This document shows positions 44,971 to 54,279 of a stretch of DNA of 64,000 nucleotides, one piece after another. Under the pieces are notes generated by a model. The model was not told the origin of the DNA. It saw only the letters and a list, made by a program, of their open reading frames with translations, and ran no database searches. The number at the start of each line of letters is the position of its first letter. Positions within the stretch are counted from its first letter, which is position 1. The position numbers were made by a program, and so were the translations under genes. Source of the DNA: Bombella pluederhausensis (lineage in GTDB: Bacteria; Pseudomonadota; Alphaproteobacteria; Acetobacterales; Acetobacteraceae); NCBI RefSeq assembly GCF_026385525.1, contig NZ_JANIDY010000002.1, positions 186,001 to 250,000 of the forward strand, read 5' to 3'.

Positions 44971-46587
44971 TTGAAAACTGTTCGTGCTCACATGACATCC
45001 ATTGCCGGTCTGGCAGGTGTGTTGCTGACGGCTGTCATGACGACATTGAATGAACAGGTCTCGGCGCAGGGGCTGGGTGACATCATGGGGGGAATGGGCA
45101 TAAGTCATGACCCGTCCCGCTGGTTTGTCAGTCTTTATACGTCTGCACAGGTTATTGGAGCAGGGCTTTCGCCGTGGATGGCCATTACCTTCAGCCTGCG
45201 GCGTTGGGCCTTTTTCGTGCTGACATTGGCTGTATGCAGCATCGTCCCCACAGCATTCTGTCAGACACCTCTACTGCTTTATATTTTGCGGAGTTTTCAA
45301 GGGCTGGCGGGTGGCTTTGCCATTCCGTTGTTGATGTTCTCGATCCTCAAGATACTGCCCTTCAATCTGCGGGCCTATGGGCTGGTGGCTTATACACTTG
45401 TTTCCACCTGCTTCCCTTATCTTGGGACGATGCTCGCCGGATTATGGACAGACTTGTTGAGCTGGCAGTTCATTTTCCTTCAGGCCATACCAATGGGAGC
45501 ACTGGCGGGGCTGCTGATCTGGTACGGTATGCCCGTGATGGAGCCACAGCATCACCGGCTTCAGATTTTCAATAGTTATGGCCTGCTATTTTTCGCCACG
45601 GCGGCTTGGTGTCTGACGACAGTCCTGTCTCTTGGGGATTGGCTGGACTGGTTCAATTCACCATTGATCTGCGTTCTGGGCGCTATCGGGCTGATGGCCG
45701 TGCCGCTGCTGATCTGGAATGAATGGAAGCATCCGTTACCTTTCTTTCGTTTCCAGCTGCTTAGCCGAAATAATTATATTTACGGGGTGGGGGGCATCAG
45801 CCTGTTTGTGGTGGTGTCGCTTTCCGCCTCATCCGTGCCCTTGCAGTTTCTGACGAAGGTTGTGGGGTATCGGCCAGAGCAGAGTTACCTTGTGACGTTG
45901 GAAGTCGCCGCTGTGGAGATCGCTATCGCTCCATTTGTGGGCTATCTGCTCAACCGGCGTGATGTGGATTGCCGGATTGTCGGATTTTTCGGCATGGTCT
46001 GTATGTTCATCGCCTGTTGTGGGGATTCACTGGTCACATCTGTGTGGCAGAGGCCGGAGTTCTATATCTGGCAGTTCCTTCAGGGGATTGGTGGGGTGAT
46101 GGTGCTATCCTCCCTGCTGCTGATGTCCACCAATGCCGTGGTAGCAGAAGAATCCCCCTTCGCCGTGGCTCTGGTGAATATGCCCCGTGCCTTCATGATG
46201 GTTGGTGGAAACTGGCTGATGGAGCTGGTTGGTCGTTGGCGGGGTGGCCTGCATTCAGACCGTCTGGCGGATCATCTGGGTCAGTACCGTTATGCGCTGG
46301 TGCAGGGGAGCAGCCCACTCATCCAGAGTCCGACACCATTGCTGCCAGATGGCAGGCCCCGTTATCGGGGGAGTATGAGTTTTCTCAAGCAGCAGTTTCA
46401 TCATCAGGCTGCCGTGTTGACCTTGTCAGACCTGTTCTGCGTTCTGGCGGCCCTTCTGGTGGTGCTGATGTTCTTCATTCTGCTTGTGCCTGTGCGCACC
46501 TATCCGCCATGGGTCGTTTTTGCCCCTCGTGGAGCCGCATCTCCCGATCACCCGGTGGCTCATCATAAGGAGAGCATCAAGGCATGA
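44971..46587 (+). CDS. MFS drug exporter, DHA2/EmrB-like
   Basis: This 538-residue inner-membrane protein has about 14 hydrophobic helices typical of DHA2 proton-driven exporters. It has an RSFQGLAGGFAIPL motif in the fourth helix region and a related LQGIGGVMVLSS later. The start is probably TTG 44971, because GGAGGAG stands directly upstream at 44961-44967, while the first ATG (44992) is too far from it. It heads an operon with a membrane-fusion protein and a NodT-type outer-membrane factor, together forming a tripartite efflux pump. The substrate is unknown. Confidence 0.88.
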   Translation: MKTVRAHMTSIAGLAGVLLTAVMTTLNEQVSAQGLGDIMGGMGISHDPSRWFVSLYTSAQVIGAGLSPWMAITFSLRRWAFFVLTLAVCSIVPTAFCQTPLLLYILRSFQGLAGGFAIPLLMFSILKILPFNLRAYGLVAYTLVSTCFPYLGTMLAGLWTDLLSWQFIFLQAIPMGALAGLLIWYGMPVMEPQHHRLQIFNSYGLLFFATAAWCLTTVLSLGDWLDWFNSPLICVLGAIGLMAVPLLIWNEWKHPLPFFRFQLLSRNNYIYGVGGISLFVVVSLSASSVPLQFLTKVVGYRPEQSYLVTLEVAAVEIAIAPFVGYLLNRRDVDCRIVGFFGMVCMFIACCGDSLVTSVWQRPEFYIWQFLQGIGGVMVLSSLLLMSTNAVVAEESPFAVALVNMPRAFMMVGGNWLMELVGRWRGGLHSDRLADHLGQYRYALVQGSSPLIQSPTPLLPDGRPRYRGSMSFLKQQFHHQAAVLTLSDLFCVLAALLVVLMFFILLVPVRTYPPWVVFAPRGAASPDHPVAHHKESIKA

Positions 46588-46642
46588 GGAAAAAAGTACG
46601 GGAATGCGGGGTGATGGCCAGAATAGAGCGGGAGATGGGGAC

Positions 46643-47809
46643 ATGACACAGAAGGCAGGAGAGCAGGTCAGTGCTGCCAGCCCGCAGGTCAGCATAACGA
46701 CCACGGTGCCCGCTGATAACGCTGCACTGGTTCATAAAAGACGGCAACGCTGGCCGTTTTTTCTGGCTGGGGGAATCATTCTGGCCTTCATCATCAGTGT
46801 GCTGGTCATCGTTTTCGTCCCGGCAGCGCATGTATGGACGAATGACGCTTATGTAACAGCGCATTACAGCGTCATTGCCCCTCGTGTGCCCGGTCAGGTC
46901 GTGTCTGTTCCGGTGGATGACAACCAGACCGTTCATGCCGGGGACATTCTCGTGCAGCTGGACCCACGGGACTATCAGACGGCACTGGATCAGGCCCGGG
47001 CGGTGGAAGCACATGACCGTGCCCTTGTGATGGATGCCGCTGCCAGCGTGGCGCGTCAGCCTTCCATCATCGCCGAGGCAAAGGCCCGTGTGGCCCAGCT
47101 TTCCGCTCAGCTTCTTTTTGCGAAACAGAATGCCAGCCGTTACGCCCATCTGGCCCTTAATGGTGCAGGAAGCCGGGAAGAAGGTGAACGGACCCGTGCC
47201 AGTCTGGATGATCTGACAGCCTCCCTTCAGGCGGCAGAGGCGCAGAGAGATGCGGCAGAAGCGCAGCTCCGTGTACTGGAGGCACGACAGGATTCCAGCC
47301 GCCGTCAGGTGGATGTGGATCAGGCACGGGTGCATCAGGCCGAGCTGAATCTGTCCTATACATCCATCCGTGCTCCCTTTGATGGCATGGTCGGGGAACG
47401 TACGGTGCAGAGCGGCAATTATGTGCCGGATGGTGCTGCCCTCATGGTGGTGGTCCCGATGGACCAGCTCTGGATTGAAGCGAACTATCGGGAGCTTGCT
47501 CTCCAGCATATGCGCCCCGGTCAGAAAGCCCGTATCCACGTGGATGCCTATGATATTGATCTGGATGGTGTCGTGGACAGCGTTCCGCCTGCGTCTGGCG
47601 CAGCCTTTGCGCCGTTGGCCCCTGAAAATGCCACGGGCAATTTCACCAAGATCGTCCAGCGTCTGCCCGTCAAGATCACGCTGGTGCCGGGCCAGCCTCA
47701 TGCCCGCCTGCTGCGGATGGGTTTTTCCGTTGAGACGACCGTGGATACAGGGCTGAGTTCCGTGGTGCGGGACCAGACACGGACAGACCGTGCGGTGACA
47801 GACAAATGA
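46643..47809 (+). CDS. HlyD/EmrA-family membrane fusion protein
   Basis: This protein of about 388 residues bridges the exporter and the outer-membrane factor. One N-terminal membrane helix (FFLAGGIILAFIISVLVIVF) at about residues 43-63 is followed by a biotinyl-lipoyl-like domain split around a coiled coil (residues 125-240), and the HlyD motif YTSIRAPFDGMVGERTVQSG. ATG 46643 follows GGGAGATGGGG. Longer frames from 46484 overlap the exporter gene. Its ATGA overlap with the next gene shows coupling. Confidence 0.9.
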   Translation: MTQKAGEQVSAASPQVSITTTVPADNAALVHKRRQRWPFFLAGGIILAFIISVLVIVFVPAAHVWTNDAYVTAHYSVIAPRVPGQVVSVPVDDNQTVHAGDILVQLDPRDYQTALDQARAVEAHDRALVMDAAASVARQPSIIAEAKARVAQLSAQLLFAKQNASRYAHLALNGAGSREEGERTRASLDDLTASLQAAEAQRDAAEAQLRVLEARQDSSRRQVDVDQARVHQAELNLSYTSIRAPFDGMVGERTVQSGNYVPDGAALMVVVPMDQLWIEANYRELALQHMRPGQKARIHVDAYDIDLDGVVDSVPPASGAAFAPLAPENATGNFTKIVQRLPVKITLVPGQPHARLLRMGFSVETTVDTGLSSVVRDQTRTDRAVTDK

Positions 47810-49338
47810 GTGTGAGAAATCTGTCTGTCCGTAGTGTGAAGGGAACGGTGGGGCTGGTTCTGCTGGCCTTGGGCGGATGTGTGCGGATGGGGCCGGATTA
47901 TCAGGTTCCCAAGGAGGCCGATCAGCCCGCCTCATGGCAGAAGGCCGCCGATGCACGGGAGAAGCGGAACAGGGGTTTTACAAGCCCTGCAACAGTGGAT
48001 GTCAGCTGGTGGCAGCAATGGCACGACCCTGTCCTGAACAGGCTGGTGGATCGGCTTTCCCGGGAGAATCTGGATATCCGGCAGGCGGCGACCCGTGTGC
48101 TTCAGGCTCGTGGGCAACTGAAGGTCGTGGCCGCAGAAGGGGTGCCAAGTCTCAACTGGGCTGGGTCTTATACATGGACACAGCAGAGCCGGAAGGGTTT
48201 TCTGACACTGGCCGAGCCTGCACCGGGGTCCAATCTGCAATATGAGCAGTATGCCAATATTGGCTCGGCTTCGTGGGACATGGATGTTTTTGGTCGCATC
48301 CGCCGCCTTGTGGAAGCCGGAAAGGCCCGTGTGGATGAGCAGCAGGCCTATGCCCGTGGCATTGCACTGGCCCGCCTTGCTGATTTCGTTGAGGCCTACC
48401 TGAGATTGCGGGCCGTTCAGGCACAGATCAGCCTGACGGAACGACATCAGGCGCTTGTGCGGCATGATCTGGCTCTCGTTCTGGCTCGCCAGAAGGAAGG
48501 GGCGGCGAATGATCTGGAGGTGGCGCAGGCCCGTGGGCAGGTCGAACAGACGGACAGTGCCCTGCCTCCCTTGAGGGACATGCAGGCCGCCCTGATCAAC
48601 ACGATGGGCGTCATGCTGGACCTGCCGCCTCGTGCGTTGGAGGAGGAGCTTCTGCCGGTCAAGCCGCAGCTGGATGTGCCTGTTTCGGTCGGGGTGGATG
48701 TACCTTCCAGCCTGGCACAGCGCAGGCCGGACATCATGGTGGCGGATGCCCGCCTGCATGCAGCTACGGCTGAGGTAGGGGCAGCGAAGGCGGCTTTCTA
48801 TCCGGATATCAATCTGGCGGGCAATCTGGGAACGCAGAGCCTCTCGGCAGGGGATTTCTTCATGCCTGCCGCCAAATATTTCACCCTTGGCCCGACCGTG
48901 AATGTCCCGATCTTTGAAGGGGGACGGCTGCGGGGTACGTTGGCTCTGAAGAAAGCTGAGCAGAAGGAAGCGGCTCTCGCCTATCGTCAGACGGTCCTGA
49001 ATGCGTGGCGGGATGTGGATGACGCCATCACAAGGCTGGCCCAGCTTCAGCTCCGCTATCAGCATGTTTCGGAGTTGGTGCAGCAGAACCGCAAGGCCTA
49101 CAAGGCCGCCCGCCTGCAATATGCGGATGGCGCCGTGCCGTTTCTGGAAGTGGATAGGGCGGAATCCATGCTGCTTTCCAGTCAGGTAACGCTGGCGGAT
49201 TTGCGGATGGAGACGACCCTAGCCGCTGTCAGCCTCTATCGGGCGTTGGGCGGGGGCTGGCAGCCCGTGCTTGCCGCCACTGAACAGCGTATGGTGGCCG
49301 ATGCCCAGCATAAGAATGGGGAAAGCACGACCCAGTAA
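47806..49338 (+). CDS. NodT-family outer-membrane efflux factor
   Basis: This 510-residue TolC-like lipoprotein provides the outer-membrane channel of the efflux system. The lipobox LGGC places the acylated cysteine at residue 25, followed by VRMGPDYQVP. Two outer-membrane efflux repeats contain YPDINLAGNLG and PIFEGGRLRG. It overlaps the fusion protein gene by four bases and closes the operon. Confidence 0.93.
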   Translation: MSVRNLSVRSVKGTVGLVLLALGGCVRMGPDYQVPKEADQPASWQKAADAREKRNRGFTSPATVDVSWWQQWHDPVLNRLVDRLSRENLDIRQAATRVLQARGQLKVVAAEGVPSLNWAGSYTWTQQSRKGFLTLAEPAPGSNLQYEQYANIGSASWDMDVFGRIRRLVEAGKARVDEQQAYARGIALARLADFVEAYLRLRAVQAQISLTERHQALVRHDLALVLARQKEGAANDLEVAQARGQVEQTDSALPPLRDMQAALINTMGVMLDLPPRALEEELLPVKPQLDVPVSVGVDVPSSLAQRRPDIMVADARLHAATAEVGAAKAAFYPDINLAGNLGTQSLSAGDFFMPAAKYFTLGPTVNVPIFEGGRLRGTLALKKAEQKEAALAYRQTVLNAWRDVDDAITRLAQLQLRYQHVSELVQQNRKAYKAARLQYADGAVPFLEVDRAESMLLSSQVTLADLRMETTLAAVSLYRALGGGWQPVLAATEQRMVADAQHKNGESTTQ

Positions 49339-49425
49339 GGAGGAGAGGCGGAAAGGTGGCTTTTTTGCGAGTCATTAATGTGAATCTGTCTTGCGCCGCT
49401 GGAAGGTGGGGGATATGCCACAATC

Positions 49426-51015
49426 ATGACTGATACACGTTTTTCCCCCCGTCGTGCCCTTCTGTCTGTCTCCGACAAGACAGGGCTGGTTGATCTGGCC
49501 CGTGCCCTCGTGGCCCGGAATGTTGAAATCCTTTCCACAGGTGGCTCTGCCCGTACGCTGCGTGAAGCTGGCCTGCCCGTGAAGGAAGTCTCCGAGCATA
49601 CAGGCTTCCCCGAGATTCTGGATGGCCGGGTCAAGACACTGGTGCCGTGGATTCATGGCGGTATTCTTGGTCGGCGGGACAAGGAAGAACACAAGGCGCA
49701 GATGCAGGAACATGGCATTGCGCCGATTGATCTGGTCTGCGTCAATCTCTACCCCTTTGCGGCTACTGTGGCTTCCGGTGCCGATGCTGAACAGTGTGTC
49801 GAGAATATTGATATTGGTGGTCCGGCCATGGTGCGGGCTGCTGCCAAGAACTTCGCTTCTGTCGCTATTCTGACAAGCCCTGCCCAGTATGCGGGTTTCC
49901 TTGCGGCTCTGGAGCAGGGTGGTACGACACTGGCAGAACGCCGGGAATGGGCTGCGGCTGCCTACACACATACGGCAGCCTATGACGGGATGATTTCTGC
50001 ATGGTTCACCCAGCAGGGTGATGAACCGGGCAAGGTCGTTCTGCCGCCGGTCCTGACACTATCCGGCCAGCGTGACGAGCTGCTGCGCTATGGTGAGAAC
50101 CCCCATCAGGCAGCTGCCTTCTATCGTGATGGCAGCGCACGGCCCGGTCTGGCCACGGCGAAGCAGATTCAGGGTAAGGCCCTGAGCTATAACAACCTCA
50201 ATGATACGGATGCCGCCTTTGAGGCTGTGGCTGAGTTTGATGAGCCGACCGTAGTGATCGTCAAACATGCCAATCCGTGCGGTGTGGCTTCTGCGGCTAC
50301 GCTGGTAGAGGCATGGAAGGCTGCTCTGCGCTGTGACCCGGTCTCTGCCTTTGGTGGCATCGTGGCTCTGAACCGCACGCTGGATGAAGCCACGGCTGAA
50401 CAGATCAGTGCGATCTTCACCGAGGTGATCGTGGCTCCTGATGCTGATGAAGGGGCGAAGGCCATTCTGGCGAAGAAGAAGAATCTGCGCCTGCTGCTGA
50501 CGGGCGGCGTACCGGATGCTCAGGCACCGGGCCTGTCGTTCCGCTCCGTTTCCGGTGGTTTCCTTGCCCAGAGCCGGGATAACGGGCATGTGACGGAAGA
50601 CATGCTGAAGGTCGTGACCAAGCGCAAGCCAACGGCGCAGGAAATGGCTGATCTTCTGTTCTCCTTCCGTGTTGCCAAACATGTGAAATCCAATGCCGTG
50701 ATCTATGTGAAGAATCAGGCTACGGTGGGTATCGGTGCGGGGCAGATGTCCCGTGTGGATAGTGCACGCATTGCAGCCCGCAAGAGTGAAGATGCAGCGC
50801 AGGCTGCCGGTGAAGCCGAGGCCCTGACCAAAGGGTCCGTTGCGGCTTCTGATGCGTTCTTCCCCTTTGCTGATGGGTTGGAGAGCGTGGTCGCTGCAGG
50901 GGCAACGGCTGTTATTCAGCCCGGTGGGTCCATCCGGGATCAGGAAGTGATTGACGCTGCTGATGCCGCAGGTATTGCTATGGTCTTTACGGGGATGCGC
51001 CACTTCAGACATTGA
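49426..51015 (+). CDS. purH: Bifunctional AICAR transformylase/IMP cyclohydrolase
   Basis: This 529-residue enzyme performs the last two steps of IMP synthesis. The N-terminal cyclohydrolase domain begins [13 protein letters not shown], and [15 protein letters not shown] lies near residue 130. The transformylase domain has [22 protein letters not shown] (catalytic Lys and His) and a late FPFADGLE segment. Length and both domains are intact. A small exported-protein gene and nadK follow closely on the same strand and may be cotranscribed. Confidence 0.97.
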   Translation: MTDTRFSPRRALLSVSDKTGLVDLARALVARNVEILSTGGSARTLREAGLPVKEVSEHTGFPEILDGRVKTLVPWIHGGILGRRDKEEHKAQMQEHGIAPIDLVCVNLYPFAATVASGADAEQCVENIDIGGPAMVRAAAKNFASVAILTSPAQYAGFLAALEQGGTTLAERREWAAAAYTHTAAYDGMISAWFTQQGDEPGKVVLPPVLTLSGQRDELLRYGENPHQAAAFYRDGSARPGLATAKQIQGKALSYNNLNDTDAAFEAVAEFDEPTVVIVKHANPCGVASAATLVEAWKAALRCDPVSAFGGIVALNRTLDEATAEQISAIFTEVIVAPDADEGAKAILAKKKNLRLLLTGGVPDAQAPGLSFRSVSGGFLAQSRDNGHVTEDMLKVVTKRKPTAQEMADLLFSFRVAKHVKSNAVIYVKNQATVGIGAGQMSRVDSARIAARKSEDAAQAAGEAEALTKGSVAASDAFFPFADGLESVVAAGATAVIQPGGSIRDQEVIDAADAAGIAMVFTGMRHFRH

Positions 51016-51020
51016 GGTTT

Positions 51021-51410
51021 ATGATGATCACCCGATTTTCTGCTCTTTTCGTGCTGGCATGTGGCCTGCTTGGTATGGTGCCTCTGGCAGCTCAGGCCGC
51101 AGATTGTCAGTACGATGTGAAGCCCGTGCCCGTTTTTACGGGTACGGTTAGTCGGATTACGGGTGATGGCGTTCTGTTTTCAGACGGGCGGGATGTTGTC
51201 ATGCCGGAGTCTCTGTTGCCGTTCGTGCGTCTGGCCAATGAGGTGAAGGTTCACGGGCTGCTCAGCCTTGACGGGAAGAAAATCTGGGTGCTGGCCCTGT
51301 ATGACAAGGACAGGCTGGTCTGCCCTTCGGCTCTGGATGTGCGGAAGGGCGCCTATCCCGGTTCGGCTGCCTATGATGTGATCGAGCATCAGGGCGGCGG
51401 GTCTCCCTGA
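51021..51410 (+). CDS. Small exported protein, unknown function
   Basis: This protein of about 129 residues has a signal peptide ending near residue 27 (LAAQAAD). The mature part contains two cysteines and a predicted small beta barrel (VPVFTGTVSRITGDGVLFSDG). It looks like an OB-like fold with a VHGLLSLDGKKIWVLAL pair of strands. No family was recognised. The start is ATG 51021 or the adjacent ATG 51024, with GAGG just upstream. It sits between purH (5 bases) and nadK (8 bases). Confidence 0.65.
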   Translation: MMITRFSALFVLACGLLGMVPLAAQAADCQYDVKPVPVFTGTVSRITGDGVLFSDGRDVVMPESLLPFVRLANEVKVHGLLSLDGKKIWVLALYDKDRLVCPSALDVRKGAYPGSAAYDVIEHQGGGSP

Positions 51411-51418
51411 GACGCCCT

Positions 51419-52177
51419 ATGAATATCGCCTTCGTTGCCGCTTCGACCGAGGCGGCACAGAATGCCCTGAAGCGTTTTACCGAGCGCTATGGCAATGTCC
51501 CCTTGGAGCAGGCTGAAGTGCTTGTGTGTCTGGGGGGGGACGGCTTCATGCTGGAGACGTTGCTGCATATTGTGGGCCGCAATATTCCCGTTTTTGGTAT
51601 GAATTATGGGACAATCGGTTTTCTCATGAACAGCCCTGAGGAAGATCATCTTCCTCAGCGTCTGGCCTATGCCCAGCATACGGAGATTGCCCCCCTGCAT
51701 ATGTGGGCCAAAACCACAGGCGGGGAGGTGCATGAAGGCATCGGTTTTAATGATGTCTTTTTGTACCGGGAAACACGGCAGACGGTTCATATAGGCATTG
51801 AGGTTGATGGCCGGTCTCGTATGTCCCGTCTGACCTGTGACGGGATTATTCTGGCAACGCCGGCAGGGTCTACGGCCTATAATCGTTCGGCTCACGGGCC
51901 GATTATTCCTCTGGGGGCAGAGCTTCTGTCTCTGACACCCATATCGCCTTTTCAGCCCCGGCATTGGCGGGGAGCCTTGTTACCGGCAGATGTAACGGTG
52001 CGTTTTACCCTGTCTGATACGGCAAAGCGGCCTGCTTCTGCGGTGGCCGGGCCGGAAGAAATCCGGGATGTGGCAGAAGTGATTGTTCGGCTGGATCAGG
52101 AAAAGAAAGTGACCCTTCTGTTTGATCCTGACCATAGTCTGTCCGAACGGATCATAGCGGAACAGTTTGCCGAATAA
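51419..52177 (+). CDS. nadK: NAD kinase
   Basis: This 252-residue enzyme phosphorylates NAD to NADP. It has the diphosphate-binding GGDGFMLETL near residue 38, a NYGTIGFLMN segment, and the TPAGSTAYNRSAHGPII motif near residue 155. The length is at the short end of the family, as is common in alphaproteobacteria. It follows the small exported protein gene by eight bases. Confidence 0.95.
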   Translation: MNIAFVAASTEAAQNALKRFTERYGNVPLEQAEVLVCLGGDGFMLETLLHIVGRNIPVFGMNYGTIGFLMNSPEEDHLPQRLAYAQHTEIAPLHMWAKTTGGEVHEGIGFNDVFLYRETRQTVHIGIEVDGRSRMSRLTCDGIILATPAGSTAYNRSAHGPIIPLGAELLSLTPISPFQPRHWRGALLPADVTVRFTLSDTAKRPASAVAGPEEIRDVAEVIVRLDQEKKVTLLFDPDHSLSERIIAEQFAE

Positions 52178-52243
52178 TCCCGTCATCCTGCTCGTCTGAT
52201 GGGCATGCAGGGCCCCGGAAAGTGCATGTAATGGAGAATGGTA

Positions 52244-52717
52244 ATGCGTGGTGTAGTGCTCAGCTACGACTCTCAGAAGCATGAGGGGCTGATTAGTGGA
52301 AATGATGAGAAACGCTACCATTTCAGTGGGAGCAGCATTGAGTCTGATCCTAACCTGATGAGGGGTGGCGCTGCGGTCGATTTTGAATCACGGAATGGCG
52401 AAGCTGTTTCAATTTTTGTGATCGTGGAACAGAGGGATGCAACGAGTATGAGTCTGAACGGAATAGATGGAAAATCCAGAATGATTGCAGCATTGCTGGC
52501 GATCATTTGCGGTGGTTTTGGAATCCACAAATTCTATCTTGGCTATAAGCGTGCTGGCCTGATCATGCTGTTGATAACGCTGGTCGGGTTCTTCCTGTTT
52601 GGCATCCCAAGTGCGATTGTCGGGCTCATCGCTTTCATTGAGGGGGCCATTTACATCATGAAGTCAGATGAAGATTTTTATCTGACTTATGTGAAAAATC
52701 GTAAGGAATGGTTCTGA
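52244..52717 (+). CDS. TM2-domain protein with cold-shock-like N-terminus
   Basis: This protein of about 157 residues has two parts. Residues 1-58 resemble a cold-shock fold (RGVVLSYDSQKHEGLISGND, then a HFSGSS loop and a FESRNGEAVSIFVI strand). Residues 80-140 form a TM2 domain, two membrane helices with the GGFGIHKFYLGYKRAG motif between strands. The ATG at 52244 is favoured because GGAG at 52233-52236 is seven bases before it but only one base before ATG 52238. The combination suggests a nucleic-acid or ligand-binding module held at the membrane. Function is unknown. Confidence 0.75.
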   Translation: MRGVVLSYDSQKHEGLISGNDEKRYHFSGSSIESDPNLMRGGAAVDFESRNGEAVSIFVIVEQRDATSMSLNGIDGKSRMIAALLAIICGGFGIHKFYLGYKRAGLIMLLITLVGFFLFGIPSAIVGLIAFIEGAIYIMKSDEDFYLTYVKNRKEWF

Positions 52718-52727
52718 CATTCTCCTG

Positions 52728-52774
52728 ATACCAGCCTGAACCGTCCTGATTGGCGGGAGGTTTCAGGCTGGTAT
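52728..52774. terminator. Long hairpin between convergent TM2 and dehydrogenase genes
   Basis: ATACCAGCCTGAA and TTCAGGCTGGTAT form a perfect 13-pair stem, extended inside by CC/GG. It lies between two convergent genes, but no T-run follows on either strand. Confidence 0.5.
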
Positions 52775-52782
52775 GGACCTTG

Positions 52783-53730
52783 TCAGCAGGCTGGGGTCAG
52801 CAGGGGCTTGCCGCTGAAATGGGCAAGCAGATTGTCGATGATGTTTTGCCCCATGGCCAGCCGTGTCTCCACGGTGGCAGATGCCTGATGAGGCTGAAGC
52901 ACGACATTCTCCAGAGCGAAGAAGGCCGGGTTGATGGTTGGTTCGTTCTGGAAGACATCCAGTCCGGCCCCGGCGATTTTTTTGTTCTTCAGGGCATCCA
53001 GCAGGGCATCTTCATCAATGACACTGCCACGGGCCGTATTGATGAGCGCACCTTCTTTTCCTAGAGCGGTCAGAACATCATTGTTGATGATGTGTTTTGT
53101 GGCCGGGGTGGCGGGGAGAGTGATGACGAGTACATCCGCCCATGAAGCCAGCTTTAGAAGGTCCGGCTCAAACCGTAGAGGGCTTTCCGTACGGGGGCGG
53201 GGGTTGAAGTAGGCGACCTCCATGTCGCTGGCCTGTGCCCGCCGTGCCACAGCCTGACCAATGCGGCCGAATCCGGCAATGCCCAGTTTCCGACCATTAA
53301 GGGAATGAGCGAGCGGGGGAAGTTTCCCGGTGGCCCATTGGCCCTCTGTAAGGAACTGTTCGTTGCTTCTGAGATTCCGCTTCAGGGCCAGAAGGAGTAG
53401 CATGGCCATGTCAGCGACATCATTGGTAGAAATGTCGGTTGTGACAGTCACACGGATATTGCGCCGTTTGGCTTCTGTCAGGTCGATTTTGTCCAGCCCG
53501 ACACCATTAACGGCGATGATTTCCAGATTCGGCAAGGCGGCCATGACATCCGGTCGCACACCATAGGAGCCACCCGTGGCGATGGCCCGGATGGAAGGAG
53601 CGATCACCTTCAGCGCCTCCATGTCGCTGAACGGATGGATGGTGAAATACTGCCCCAGAATCTCCAGAGTAGGCTCAGGGAGTGGTTCCAGAAGAAGGAG
53701 AGGCTGCTTTGTCGGTGTATTTTCAGTCAT
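52783..53730 (-). CDS. D-2-hydroxyacid dehydrogenase (glyoxylate/hydroxypyruvate reductase type)
   Basis: This 315-residue NAD(P)-dependent enzyme reduces 2-keto acids. The nucleotide-binding LGIAGFGRIGQAVARRA is at about residues 147-163. The catalytic Arg is in NTARGSVID, the Glu in the FQNEP region, and the His in LQPHQASATVETR. The sequence is of the glyoxylate/hydroxypyruvate reductase type. Exact substrate cannot be told. It runs leftwards and converges on the TM2 gene. Confidence 0.88.
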   Translation of the reverse strand: MTENTPTKQPLLLLEPLPEPTLEILGQYFTIHPFSDMEALKVIAPSIRAIATGGSYGVRPDVMAALPNLEIIAVNGVGLDKIDLTEAKRRNIRVTVTTDISTNDVADMAMLLLLALKRNLRSNEQFLTEGQWATGKLPPLAHSLNGRKLGIAGFGRIGQAVARRAQASDMEVAYFNPRPRTESPLRFEPDLLKLASWADVLVITLPATPATKHIINNDVLTALGKEGALINTARGSVIDEDALLDALKNKKIAGAGLDVFQNEPTINPAFFALENVVLQPHQASATVETRLAMGQNIIDNLLAHFSGKPLLTPAC

Positions 53731-53787
53731 GATAGGAGACTTTCTGCGAGAAACAGGGGCCTGCCTTAAGGCCCGCTGGTATCTTGT

Positions 53788-54279
53788 TCACTTAATGGGA
53801 TTATTGTCCAGATAGCGGGTGGCCAGAGCTTTGCATCCGGTTTCCACGTCTTGCCATGTGGTTTCAAACCCGGCTTCAGACCCATAATAAGGGTCGATGA
53901 CATCACGGCCTTCCTGCCCCGGTACATGATCCATTAGAAGGCTGAGCTGGGCTTTGCTGCCAGCAGGTTGCAGTTTTCTCAGGGCGGCGAGGTGGGAGCG
54001 GTCCAGAGCGATGATGTGGTCGAAGCGATCGAAATCTTCCCGTCGGACCTGACGTGCCCGCAGAGGGTTACCATCCAGCCCATGCCTGCGGGCTGTTGCA
54101 CGAGCACGAGGGTCAGGACGGTCGCCTTCATGCCAGTTTCCAGTCCCGGCTGAATCAATGTCAGCCATGATGCCACGCTGCTCGGCTTCCCGGCGCATGG
54201 CGAGTTCGGCAAGAGGAGAGCGGCAGATATTGCCTGTGCAGACAAAGAGAAAAGACGGAGTGGAAGGGGAGTGTGTCAT
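53788..54279 (-). CDS. Low-molecular-weight protein tyrosine phosphatase
   Basis: This 163-residue phosphatase has the signature CTGNICRS with nucleophile C14 and R20, and the general acid in VIDPYYGSEAGFE near residue 125. In bacteria such enzymes often dephosphorylate tyrosine kinases of capsule or exopolysaccharide synthesis, but none is encoded nearby. It overlaps the AEC transporter gene by four bases, so the two are coupled. Confidence 0.93.
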   Translation of the reverse strand: MTHSPSTPSFLFVCTGNICRSPLAELAMRREAEQRGIMADIDSAGTGNWHEGDRPDPRARATARRHGLDGNPLRARQVRREDFDRFDHIIALDRSHLAALRKLQPAGSKAQLSLLMDHVPGQEGRDVIDPYYGSEAGFETTWQDVETGCKALATRYLDNNPIK

